A DNA stretch of 64,000 nucleotides, taken from the NCBI RefSeq assembly GCF_041435195.1, contig NZ_CP108106.1, positions 3,100,001 to 3,164,000 of the forward strand, in the 5' to 3' direction. Of this stretch, positions 9,601 through 16,279 are shown one piece after another; position 1 is the stretch's first letter, and the number at the start of each line of letters is the position of its first letter. This DNA is from Streptomyces sp. NBC_00224. Its GTDB lineage: Bacteria; Actinomycetota; Actinomycetes; Streptomycetales; Streptomycetaceae. Below the pieces are notes generated by a model. The model made no database searches and was not told where the DNA came from. It saw nothing but the letters and a program-made list of their open reading frames with translations. The position numbers were made by a program, and so were the translations under genes.

Positions 9601-9728
9601 GGACGGTCGCCACGGTGACGGTGCCGGGCACGGCGGCCGTCCAGGACGCCGGTCTGTTCATGAGCGCGGCCAATGGGGGCAGTGGGGCGCGGGGGACGGC
9701 GGAGTTCGGGGGGTGGGTGGTGGCGTAG
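6627..9728 (+). CDS. Secreted alpha-N-acetylglucosaminidase (GH89, NAGLU-like)
   Basis: A 1033-aa secreted glycoside hydrolase of family GH89, which removes terminal alpha-linked GlcNAc. The N-terminus has a twin-arginine-like signal (SRRTVLGTAGAIGAG) and an Ala-rich cleavage region. The NAGLU N-terminal, barrel and C-terminal domains cover about residues 45-750. The expected catalytic glutamates are visible as Glu326 (DLLHEGG) and Glu445 (YMPES, just before SELAWR), aligning with the two known in human NAGLU. Residues from ~845 form an added beta-rich, concanavalin-like module, probably for carbohydrate binding. GAGGAG at 6611-6616 supports ATG 6627. It is likely Tat-exported and acts on host or microbial glycans. 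Confidence 0.88.
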   Translation: MTELSSPPTPSRRTVLGTAGAIGAGAAVGAAPPAHAAPATSAVAQSLDAGPARDALVRLLPEHADRIRLSPLPDGGPDRFRVTGSGGRVEIAATGPATALTGLHWYLKYTCKAHLTWAGSQLDLPRRLPAPARPVERAATVPHRFVFNDTHDGYTGPYADWPRWERLIDVLALHGCNEVLVTPGQEAVYHRLLLDFGYTDEEARAWLPAPSHQPWWLLQNMSGYGGPLSPALIDRRAELGARITARLRELGMRPVLPGYFGTVPDGFPVRNPGARVVPQGSWNGLRRPDWLDPRTEVFPQVAAAFYRHQEELFGEARHFKMDLLHEGGTPGDVPVAEAARAVEKALHTARPGATWVILGWQTNPRPDVLDAVDKSRILIVDGLSDLATVTDREKDWGGAPYAFGTIPNFGGRTTLGANTHRWTGKFAQWRDRPGSTLAGTAYMPESAERDPAAFELFSELAWRTEPVEREDWFRTYADVRYGHEDGHAREAFAALAATAYRLTTADGRPVDSLFTRRPSITASVTTAFESARFDRAFAELLAVRPSLRGSEAYAYDLTDVARQALADRSRLLLPQLRTAYQGEDRAAFGVLSALWLKLMRLADEMSGCHRAFLLGPWLQDAKRFATSPQEAVRLEWTARTLITTWAGRSAADNLSNYADRDWQGLLTDLHFPQWQAYLDELADALAAGRAPRAFDWYVGEEAWTRESGTYPVRATGDPYGTARRVHDALASAPYQGAVSVAADPVSFTPGSTGTVTAALRNLNGLRATGRVDFALTGLDAEPEGATQLRRIPAAGEGAVRWRVTAPAEPLTAPLRAMPYELTTRYGPDGEDRVAVVQRSAVYLAAPLSSEWRTFTSNDAVFGELDGRLAVNGGGLDLWKGIAQFGTAYREGALREGAVVTLSVDSLENTGSWARGGIVARNGLAVPGSAGFLNLAATPGQGVVLSYDADGDGLLDTYRRITGVAAPVLLRLSRGPAGSFTGACSTDAGASWRTVATVTVPGTAAVQDAGLFMSAANGGSGARGTAEFGGWVVA

Positions 9729-9824
9729 GGGGCGTTGTTACGTTTCGGGGCGGATGGGGGCACACATGGACGCGTCCAGGCCGTGTTCCCCGCCCCCTCT
9801 CCCCCCGTAGGAGTGCGTCCGCCC

Positions 9825-10640
9825 ATGACCGCGATCCCCGCCACCAGCGTCGCCAACCTCCGCGATCTCGGCGGTACGCCGCTCGCCGGGGGCCGTACGG
9901 TCCGGCCCGGCCTGGTCTTCCGGGCCGGGGCGCTCGACCGGTTCGATCCGGACCGGGACCCGGCGGTGGCCGGGCTCGGGCTGCGTACGGTCGTCGACCT
10001 CCGTACGGACGCCGAGCGGGCCGAGCGGCCCGACCGGCTGCCGGACGGGGCGCGGCTCGTCGTCGCGGACGCGCTGGCGGACACGGTGAGCGAGTCCGGG
10101 GCGCCGGCGGCCGCGCAGCTGCGGCACGTGCTGGCCGACCCCGCCGCGGCCGAGCAGCACCTCGGCGGGGGCCGGGCGCAGGTGGTGTTCGGGGACCTGT
10201 ACCGGGGCCTGGTGTCGTCGCCGTCGGCCCGTGCCGCGTACCGGACGCTGCTGCTCGAACTGGCGGCCGAGGACGCGGGTCCTGTGCTCTTCCACTGCAC
10301 GGCGGGCAAGGACCGTACGGGGTGGGGGGCGACGGTGCTGCTGTCCCTGCTGGGGGCGTCGCCGGAGGTGGTGGAGCGGGAGTACCTGTCGGTCAACGGG
10401 GCGGTGCGGCAGGCGTTCGCGCCGCTGATCGAGGGGTTCACGGCGCAGGGGGGCGATCCGGAGATCGCGCTCGCGGTGATCGGGGTGGTGCCGGAGTATC
10501 TGGCGGCGGGGCTGGGGGAGGTTTCGGCCCGTTACGGGTCGATGGAGGTGTATGTGCGGGAGGGGTTGGGGGTGGGGGAGGGGGTGGTACGGCAGCTGCG
10601 CACCCGCTTGGTGGATCCCCCCACCCCGCCCGTTCCCTAA
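9825..10640 (+). CDS. Tyrosine-type protein phosphatase (PTP/Y_phosphatase3 family)
   Basis: A 271-aa cytoplasmic phosphatase. The N-terminal SVANLRDLGG and WRLG-like region, VDLRTDAERAERP and the P-loop HCTAGKDRTG are typical of the bacterial Tyr/lipid phosphatase family. The CX5R nucleophile is Cys158 with Arg164. Members dephosphorylate phosphotyrosine or phosphoinositides; the substrate here is unknown. ATG 9825 is chosen (AGGAG 9809-9813 is 11 nt upstream). GTG 9813 is in frame but overlaps that site. The gene follows the GH89 gene by about 95 nt and may be its own unit. Confidence 0.85.
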   Translation: MTAIPATSVANLRDLGGTPLAGGRTVRPGLVFRAGALDRFDPDRDPAVAGLGLRTVVDLRTDAERAERPDRLPDGARLVVADALADTVSESGAPAAAQLRHVLADPAAAEQHLGGGRAQVVFGDLYRGLVSSPSARAAYRTLLLELAAEDAGPVLFHCTAGKDRTGWGATVLLSLLGASPEVVEREYLSVNGAVRQAFAPLIEGFTAQGGDPEIALAVIGVVPEYLAAGLGEVSARYGSMEVYVREGLGVGEGVVRQLRTRLVDPPTPPVP

Positions 10641-10678
10641 ACCCTCCGGGGGTGGGTGGGGGTGGAGGCGGGTTTCCC

Positions 10679-10693
10679 GGGGGCTACGCCCCC
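10679..10693. repeat. Short GGGGGC-tac-GCCCCC hairpin repeat
   Basis: A small hairpin followed by AGACCCCC. The same short element recurs at 22929-22942 and 63696-63708, each time beside the larger palindromic repeat. The 10641-10954 intergenic stretch holds this and copy B, and nothing else that I can identify. Confidence 0.6.
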
Positions 10694-10735
10694 AGACCCC
10701 CGGGCGGGGCCTGCGGCCCCTGCACCCCGGACCCT

Positions 10736-10908
10736 GTTCGTCTGCGGGTTGTCTGTGGCTGGTCGCGCAGTTCCCCGCGCCCCTAACCCCTCAGGGGCGC
10801 GGGGAACTGCGCGAGCAACCCAGCACGGTCCGCGGACAAACACCGACCCCAAAAAGGGCACGGGGGAACTGCGCCGCCGGCCACAGACGGGCCGCGGACG
10901 AACCCCGG
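10736..10908. repeat. Intergenic palindromic repeat, copy B (three arms)
   Basis: A forward arm (10736-10784) is followed by an inverted arm (10793-10850) and a second degenerate inverted arm (10855-10908). The forward and inverted arms can pair into a long stem. Confidence 0.85.
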
Positions 10909-10954
10909 GCCGACGCCACGGTGACCATCCCACCATTCGCTCGTTTTGCTGAAC

Positions 10955-12871
10955 GTGGCCCCGCCCCAGGACATCCTCAGCCGTCCCACCCCCATCGGCA
11001 TCGAGCAGGCCGAAGCCGCTCTCGTCGAGCACTATCCCCGGCTGACCCGGCTCGCCTATCTCGTGTTGCCGCCCTCGCTCGGGCGCAACCGGCGGGTGCT
11101 GACCGCGCACGCGCTGGTGCAGCGGTCGCTGCCCAGGAAGCACGGGGGTGCGGAGGCCGCGATTCCGGCGCCGCGGCGCGGGGATCCGGGGTACGGGTTC
11201 GTGCGGCGGCAGGTCGTGCGGCAGGCGCTGGAGGCCGGGTTGCCGTTGCGGCGGCGGGCCTGGCCCAAGCGGGCACAGCTGCCGCCGGTGCTGCCGCAGG
11301 TGTGGGGGCTGCGAGTGTTCCCCCGCTCCGGCGGCGCCGATGAACTCGCCCTGGACCAGCGGCTCTCCGCGCTCAGCGGGCCCGCGAGAGCCGCCTTCGT
11401 ACTGCGCGGCCTGGACCGGCTCAGCGACGCCGAGGTGCGCAGAGAGCTCGCTGCCCTGGGGGTCGAGGACCCCGACGGCGCCGTCGCGGAGGCGGGGGAC
11501 CCGGGGGACGGCGCCGCGCTGCTCGAAGCCGCCGAGTTCGACCCCTGCTCCCTCCAGGCCCGGCCCACCGATCTGATGCGCCGCCGCCAGCACCTGCGCG
11601 CCGCCCTCGTCGCCGCCGCCGCGCTCGCGGTCTGCGGCACGCTCCTGGGGCTCCCGGGCGACGGCTGGGGTCCGGACGGGGCGGCCGCACCCCCGTACGC
11701 CCGCAATCCCGCGGCCGAGGCCGCCCTCGACCCGGCGCGGGTCGTCCGGGTGGAGGGTGCCGTGTGGCGCACCTCGGCCCGTACCGACTTCTCCGTCTGG
11801 CCCGCCCGGGGCTCCCTGACCGGCGACTCCGCGCTGCTGCGGCGCGCGCTCGCCGTCTGGGCGCGGCCGGGCCGTTCCGTGCACGTCTCGGCCACGCCGG
11901 GGACGCCGTCGGGGCCGCCGATGGGCGCGCCCCAACTGCTGTACGCGGGCCAGGTCGACCGGGTGTCGGTCGTGCTGTTCTACGACGGCCTGCGGGTCGC
12001 CCGGTACGCGGAGCCGGTGGACAGCACCTCCGGCGCCGCGCTCGACTTCGCGCGTGTGGACGGCGCCGACGCCGCCTCCGCCGGGGCGCTCGTGCTCGGC
12101 CGCACCGACGGCAACGTCCGGTATCTGACCGCTCCCTGGGTGCGCGAGGCGGCCGTGCGGGACCTGCTCGACCCGTCCGTCGCGCCCCGCCCGCTCCCCC
12201 GCGACCGGGACGGCGTGACCGCCCCGTTGGTCTCGCCCGCCCAGGCCCGCGACTGCACCTCCTGGGACGTGCTCCAGCTGCGCGAGGACCGCGAAGGCTC
12301 GGCCGGGCGGCTGCTGACCGACCTCGGGGAGCTCGCGCCCGCCCGGCTCACCTGGGGGCCGCCGGACGCGCCCAGGGACGTCACCGGCACCGCCGCCCGC
12401 GAGGCCTGGGCCCGTACCGCGTGTCTGCTGCCGACCGTGCGCTCGCGCGGCGTGCGGGCCGTGAACGCGTGGCAGTTCGCCAGGCAGCAGCTGCCCGAGG
12501 CCAATGGCACGGCCGCCTGGCTGTGCACCCGGGCCGACACCTGGTCCGGCACGGACAGCCGGGTGCTCGCCCAGTTCCAGGCGCCGGGCGCCGGGAAGGC
12601 CACGGCGGGCGCGGTGGCCGCGCGCGCCGAGAACAGCGCCGTCTGCGGCACGCACGAGCCGCACGTGCTGGCCGGGGTGCTGTGGAAGTCCCGGGGCGGG
12701 CACTGGTACGTGCTGGCGGCCGGCAGCGAGGACCTGGCCCGGGTGGCCGTCTCCGGCGGCGTCGACGCCTCCGAGCGCGGCCATCTGCTCGCCGTGCGCA
12801 CCCAGGAGGGCGCCCGGGCGCAGCTCGACGGCCGCCTCGCGGACGGGACCCGGGTCGCCGCCCTGCGCTGA
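10955..12871 (+). CDS. Sigma-like N-terminus plus transmembrane and extracytoplasmic domain, function unknown
   Basis: About 638 aa. Residues ~10-200 resemble a degenerate ECF sigma factor: a region-2-like segment (LVEHYPRLTRLAYLVL) and a region-4-like helix-turn-helix (LSALSGPARAAFVLRGLDRL, then SDAEVRRELA). One transmembrane helix follows (about residues 213-233, ALVAAAALAVCGTLLGL), then about 400 residues predicted outside the cell with several Cys. The arrangement looks like a membrane-tethered sigma/anti-sigma-type hybrid, but I cannot name a family. GTG 10955 is chosen with low certainty; TTG 10946 is in frame and neither has a clear ribosome site. It follows repeat copy B. Confidence 0.65.
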   Translation: MAPPQDILSRPTPIGIEQAEAALVEHYPRLTRLAYLVLPPSLGRNRRVLTAHALVQRSLPRKHGGAEAAIPAPRRGDPGYGFVRRQVVRQALEAGLPLRRRAWPKRAQLPPVLPQVWGLRVFPRSGGADELALDQRLSALSGPARAAFVLRGLDRLSDAEVRRELAALGVEDPDGAVAEAGDPGDGAALLEAAEFDPCSLQARPTDLMRRRQHLRAALVAAAALAVCGTLLGLPGDGWGPDGAAAPPYARNPAAEAALDPARVVRVEGAVWRTSARTDFSVWPARGSLTGDSALLRRALAVWARPGRSVHVSATPGTPSGPPMGAPQLLYAGQVDRVSVVLFYDGLRVARYAEPVDSTSGAALDFARVDGADAASAGALVLGRTDGNVRYLTAPWVREAAVRDLLDPSVAPRPLPRDRDGVTAPLVSPAQARDCTSWDVLQLREDREGSAGRLLTDLGELAPARLTWGPPDAPRDVTGTAAREAWARTACLLPTVRSRGVRAVNAWQFARQQLPEANGTAAWLCTRADTWSGTDSRVLAQFQAPGAGKATAGAVAARAENSAVCGTHEPHVLAGVLWKSRGGHWYVLAAGSEDLARVAVSGGVDASERGHLLAVRTQEGARAQLDGRLADGTRVAALR

Positions 12872-12924
12872 ACCCGTGGACCCCGGTGACCGGTTCCGTA
12901 CGAACAACTCCTCGCACAACCCTG

Positions 12925-12952
12925 TTGCCAGACGCCTACCCGTCAGTACATT
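12925..12952 (+). promoter_or_regulatory. Leaderless promoter, -35 TTGCCA / -10 TACATT
   Basis: TTGCCA (12925-12930), a 16-nt spacer and TACATT (12947-12952), then a 6-nt gap to ATG 12959. It is the clearest housekeeping-type promoter in the window and implies a leaderless mRNA for the PF10118-reductase operon. Confidence 0.65.
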
Positions 12953-12958
12953 GACGCC

Positions 12959-13846
12959 ATGTCTAATACGCCGCAGCCCGCTCCGGTGGTCTCGGAGCAC
13001 ATAGAGCTCAAGGCCCGGAACGTCTCGTTCGAGTGGGAGAAGACGCCGCTCCACTGGATCCCGGGCGACCCGTTCACCGGCCACACGATCAATGTGCTGC
13101 ACCTGCTGCTCCCGGCGGGCGAGCGCTGGTTCGTGCACGTGTACAAGCAGGTGCTGCCGTACATCCGCGACGAGCGGCTGCGCGAGGACGTCATCGGGTT
13201 CATCGGGCAGGAGGCCATGCACTCGGCCGCCCACGACGACGTGCTCCCCCACCTCAAGACGCTCGGCCTGGACCCCACCCCGTACACCGCGCAGGTCGAC
13301 TGGCTCTTCGAGAAGCTGCTCGGCGACCGGACGCTGCCGCCGGGGCGGGCGCGCGAGTGGTGGCTGATGGAGCGGGTCGCCACGATCGCGGCGATCGAGC
13401 ACTACACCGCGTTCCTGGGCGACTGGATCCTCAACGCCGACTCCCTGGACAAGCGCGGCGCCGACGCGGTGATGCTGGACCTGCTGCGCTGGCACGGCGC
13501 CGAGGAGGTCGAGCACCGGTCGGTCGCCTTCGACCTGTTCATGCACGTGGACGGCAGTTACCGGCGGCGGGCCCGGACCTGGGCGACCGCGTTCACCGCG
13601 CTCGTCTTCCTCTGGCAGCGCGGCGCCCGGTTCTTCATGGAGAACGACCCCTCGCTCCTTGACGGCAAGGCGACCTTCCGGGACTTCCTGCGCGCCGGAC
13701 GGCAGGGCACACTGCCCACCGCCGGCGCGATGGCGCGCTCGATCCCGCGCTATCTCAGCCGTACATACCACCCTTCGCAGGAGGGCTCGACCGCGCAGGC
13801 CGTGGCCTATCTGGCGAGTTCGCCCGGCGCCAACGGAGGCCGCTGA
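12959..13846 (+). CDS. PF10118 'metal-dependent hydrolase', candidate di-iron oxygenase
   Basis: A 295-aa protein of the PF10118 family, annotated as 'predicted metal-dependent hydrolase'. What is visible is a ferritin-like four-helix ligand pattern: Glu55 (PAGERW), Glu85 and His88 (GQEAMHS, an ExxH), Glu147 (AAIEHY), and Glu183 and His186 (EEVEH, a second ExxH). This is the full 4-Glu/2-His set of carboxylate di-iron enzymes such as ribonucleotide reductase R2 or desaturases. The next gene begins 1 nt after its stop and encodes an electron-transfer reductase. An oxygenase or desaturase role is therefore my inference, with that reductase as partner; hydrolase activity is not supported by any visible nucleophile. 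ATG 12959 is preceded by a leaderless promoter. Confidence 0.8.
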   Translation: MSNTPQPAPVVSEHIELKARNVSFEWEKTPLHWIPGDPFTGHTINVLHLLLPAGERWFVHVYKQVLPYIRDERLREDVIGFIGQEAMHSAAHDDVLPHLKTLGLDPTPYTAQVDWLFEKLLGDRTLPPGRAREWWLMERVATIAAIEHYTAFLGDWILNADSLDKRGADAVMLDLLRWHGAEEVEHRSVAFDLFMHVDGSYRRRARTWATAFTALVFLWQRGARFFMENDPSLLDGKATFRDFLRAGRQGTLPTAGAMARSIPRYLSRTYHPSQEGSTAQAVAYLASSPGANGGR

Positions 13847-13847
13847 C

Positions 13848-14921
13848 ATGCCGCGTACGAGGTCCGTGGTCCTGGCGGCGGGGGCGGCGCTGCTCGTGCG
13901 GCGGGCGGTGCGCCGCCGTATCGCCGCGTCCCCGCTGTGGCCGATGCCCGCGCTGGAGACGCCCGTGTCGGGTCAGGGCGGGCGGCGGGCGCCGTCGCTG
14001 CGGCTCACCGTCGCCGAACGGGCCGTCCCCGCCGAGGGCGTGGCGCTGCTGCGGCTGGAATCCCCGGCGGGCACGCCGCTGCCCGAGTGGCGGCCGGGCG
14101 CCCATCTCGACCTGGTGCTGCCGTCCGGGCTCATCCGCCAGTACTCGCTCTGCGGCGACCCGGCCGACCGCGCCACGTACACCGTCGCCACCCGGCTGAT
14201 CGAGGACGGGCGGGGCGGCTCGCGCGAGGTGCACGAGCAGCTGCGGGAGGGCGCCGAGCTGGTCGTGCGCGGGCCGCGCAACCGCTTCCCGCTGGACCGG
14301 GCGCCGTCGTACGCGTTCGTCGCCGGCGGCATCGGCATCACCCCGGTTCTGCCCATGCTGAGGGCGGTCGAGGCGGCGGGTGCCGAGTGGCGGCTGCTGT
14401 ACGGCGGGCGGTCGAGGGCCACCATGCCGTTCCTGGACGAGATCGAGAAGCTGGGGGCACCGGGCGGGCGCGTCACGGTGGTCGCCGAGGACGAGGCGGG
14501 GCTGCCGGACGCGGCCGCGTTCCTGGCGGGTTCGGGCGAGGGCGCGGCGGTGTACTGCTGCGGGCCCGAGCCGCTGATGGACGCGGTGGCGGCGGCCCTG
14601 CCCGAGGGGCGGACGCTGCACCTGGAGCGGTTCACGCCCGGCGCGAGCACCGCGCAGCTCGGCACCTTCGAGGTCGAACTGCGCCGCACGGGCCGCACGC
14701 TCACGGTCCCGGCGGGCCGCTCGGTGCTCGCCACGGTCCGCGACGAGCTGCCGAACCTCTCGTACTCGTGCGAGCAGGGCTTCTGCGGAACCTGTCAACA
14801 GCGCGTCCTGGAAGGGGAGATCGACCACCAGGACGAACTGCTCACGGACGCGGAGCGGCAGGACTCGATACTGATCTGCGTATCGCGCTGCCTCGGACGG
14901 AAACTCGTGCTCGACCTGTAG
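13848..14921 (+). CDS. Flavin/NAD(P) reductase with C-terminal [2Fe-2S] ferredoxin domain
   Basis: A 357-aa reductase of the phthalate-dioxygenase-reductase type. An N-terminal basic, hydrophobic segment (VVLAAGAALLVRRAVRRR) may attach it to the membrane. A flavin-binding barrel follows (IRQYSLCG), then a nucleotide-binding domain (GGIGITPVLPML and CCGPEPLM). The C-terminus is a plant-type ferredoxin with cluster ligands Cys308, Cys313, Cys316 and Cys344. It would pass electrons from NAD(P)H through flavin and [2Fe-2S] to an oxygenase. It starts 1 nt after the PF10118 gene, with GGAGG at 13835-13839, so co-expression is near certain. The adjacent di-iron protein is the obvious acceptor. Confidence 0.88.
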   Translation: MPRTRSVVLAAGAALLVRRAVRRRIAASPLWPMPALETPVSGQGGRRAPSLRLTVAERAVPAEGVALLRLESPAGTPLPEWRPGAHLDLVLPSGLIRQYSLCGDPADRATYTVATRLIEDGRGGSREVHEQLREGAELVVRGPRNRFPLDRAPSYAFVAGGIGITPVLPMLRAVEAAGAEWRLLYGGRSRATMPFLDEIEKLGAPGGRVTVVAEDEAGLPDAAAFLAGSGEGAAVYCCGPEPLMDAVAAALPEGRTLHLERFTPGASTAQLGTFEVELRRTGRTLTVPAGRSVLATVRDELPNLSYSCEQGFCGTCQQRVLEGEIDHQDELLTDAERQDSILICVSRCLGRKLVLDL

Positions 14922-14922
14922 G

Positions 14923-14928
14923 TACTCT
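14923..14928 (+). promoter_or_regulatory. -10 element of leaderless tetR promoter
   Basis: TACTCT, a 6-nt gap and ATG 14935, with no ribosome site in between. It overlaps the first bases after the reductase stop codon. Confidence 0.5.
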
Positions 14929-14934
14929 GTTCGC

Positions 14935-15648
14935 ATGACGACCGGGGTGCGGCGCAGGATGGGCGTCGAGGAGCGCAGGCGGCAGCTGATCGGGGTCGCG
15001 CTGGAGCTGTTCGGCCACCGCTCCCCCGACGACGTCTCCATAGACGAGATAGCGTCGGCGGCCGGGATATCGCGGCCGCTCGTCTACCACTACTTCCCCG
15101 GCAAGCAGAGCCTGTACGAGGCGGCGCTGCGGCTGGCCGCCGACGAGTTGGCGGGCCGGTTCGTGGAGCCGCAGGAGGGGCCGCTGGGGGCTCGGCTGCT
15201 GCGGGTGATGGGCCGCTTCTTCGACTTCGTCGAGGGCCACGGGCCGGGCTTCGCCGCGCTGATGCGGGGCGGGCCCGCGGCCTCGGCGGGCGGCTCGACC
15301 ACCGCCAACGCCATGATCGACGAGGTCCGGCACGCGGCGTACCTCCAGATCCTCGCCCACCTCGGCGTCCAGGACCCGCCCGCGCGCCTGGAGTTGGTGG
15401 TGCGCTCCTGGGTCTCCCTCGCCGAGTCGACGGCCCTGATCTGGCTGGACGGGCGCCGGATCCCGCGCGCCGAGCTGGAGTTGCAGCTGGTCCACGACTT
15501 CGCGGCGCTGGCGGCGGTGAGCGCGGCGTACGACGACGAGATGGCGGCGGTGGTGCTGCGGATGCTCGCGGACGAGCCCGCGGACGGCCCGTTCGGGGAC
15601 CTGCTGGCAAGGCTGACGGCCTTGGCGCCCACCGAGGGCACCTCCTGA
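14935..15648 (+). CDS. TetR-family transcriptional regulator
   Basis: A 237-aa TetR-type repressor. The N-terminal HTH (about residues 10-60) reads ERRRQLIGVALELFGHRSPD then SIDEIASAAGISRPLVYHYF, the standard TetR_N signature. The C-terminal ligand/dimer domain (residues 80-220) is all-helical and not assignable to a ligand class. It lies 13 nt after the reductase gene on the same strand but appears to have its own leaderless promoter. It is a good candidate to regulate the di-iron protein/reductase operon in response to a lipophilic substrate; that link is contextual only. Confidence 0.88.
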   Translation: MTTGVRRRMGVEERRRQLIGVALELFGHRSPDDVSIDEIASAAGISRPLVYHYFPGKQSLYEAALRLAADELAGRFVEPQEGPLGARLLRVMGRFFDFVEGHGPGFAALMRGGPAASAGGSTTANAMIDEVRHAAYLQILAHLGVQDPPARLELVVRSWVSLAESTALIWLDGRRIPRAELELQLVHDFAALAAVSAAYDDEMAAVVLRMLADEPADGPFGDLLARLTALAPTEGTS

Positions 15649-15651
15649 GGG

Positions 15652-15672
15652 GCGCCCCGCAGGGGCGCTTTT
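15652..15672 (+). terminator. Terminator after tetR
   Basis: GCGCCCC-gca-GGGGCGC followed directly by TTTT, starting 4 nt after the stop codon. Confidence 0.7.
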
Positions 15673-15673
15673 G

Positions 15674-15722
15674 AGGGGCGCGGGGAACTGCGCGACCAGC
15701 CCCCACCGGCCCGCAGACGAAC
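15674..15722. repeat. Intergenic palindromic repeat, copy C (inverted arm only)
   Basis: Only the reverse-complement arm is present: GGGGCGCGGGGAACTGCGCG then ACCAGCCCCC, with its distal CCGCAGACGAAC end. Confidence 0.8.
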
Positions 15723-15739
15723 GAGCCCCCACGTCCCCG

Positions 15740-15745
15740 TACCTT
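15740..15745 (+). promoter_or_regulatory. -10 element of leaderless GNAT gene
   Basis: TACCTT, a 6-nt gap and ATG 15752. No Shine-Dalgarno is present. Confidence 0.5.
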
Positions 15746-15751
15746 GATCAC

Positions 15752-16273
15752 ATGACGACACCCACGGAGACGCTCTCCTTCCGCCTCGCCTCCGAAGAGG
15801 ACCTGCCCACCCTGGTTGCCCTCTACGACGGCGCCGCGCGCTGGATGCAGGGCACCGGCATCGACCAGTGGCAGCCCGGCGAGAAGGACGCGGAGCACTT
15901 CCAGCGGCGGATGGCGGAAGGTGAGGTCTGGCTCGCCCTGACCGCCGACGGCCGCGCGGCCGGGGCGTACGAGCTGTGGTGGCGGGACGAGCCCGCCTGG
16001 GGCGTGCGGCCACCGGAGGCGGGCTATGTGCACCGGCTGATGACCGACCGCACGCTCGCGCCCGCCGGAACCGGCCTGGCCCTGCTCGCCCACGCCGAGC
16101 AGCGCATCGCGACGGCCGGGCGCGCCCTGTCCCGCCTGGACTTCAAGGCCTCCAGCCCCGGCCTTCGCGCCTACTACGAGCGGGCCGGGTACGCGGTGGC
16201 CGGGGAGCAGCCGTTCAAGGAGGGCGTCGGCAGCAACTACGCGGTCGTGCTGATGGAGAAGCGGCTCGGCTGA
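15752..16273 (+). CDS. GNAT-family N-acetyltransferase
   Basis: A 173-aa GNAT acetyltransferase. The acetyl-CoA-binding region is visible around VHRLMTDRTLAPAGTGLALL, where the usual R/Q-x-x-G-x-G/A is partly relaxed. The C-terminal part reads GLRAYYERAGYAVAGEQ, typical of the family's fold end. The N-terminal FRLASEEDLPTLVALYD is the common GNAT opening. The substrate (antibiotic, amino acid or protein amine) cannot be told. ATG 15752 is supported by the leaderless -10 immediately upstream. It is convergent with the PP2C gene, with only 6 nt between stop codons. Confidence 0.85.
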   Translation: MTTPTETLSFRLASEEDLPTLVALYDGAARWMQGTGIDQWQPGEKDAEHFQRRMAEGEVWLALTADGRAAGAYELWWRDEPAWGVRPPEAGYVHRLMTDRTLAPAGTGLALLAHAEQRIATAGRALSRLDFKASSPGLRAYYERAGYAVAGEQPFKEGVGSNYAVVLMEKRLG

Positions 16274-16279
16274 ACCGCC

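Noticed and set aside
10736..10908. CRISPR array or transposon end
   Set aside because: The arms are inverted, not regularly spaced direct repeats with unique spacers, and no transposase gene or target-site duplication is visible.
10637..13849. 1070-codon open frame on the minus strand
   Set aside because: It is antisense to the sigma-like and PF10118 genes. Its composition is Arg/Gly/Pro-rich and it carries no domain; long shadow frames are expected at this GC.
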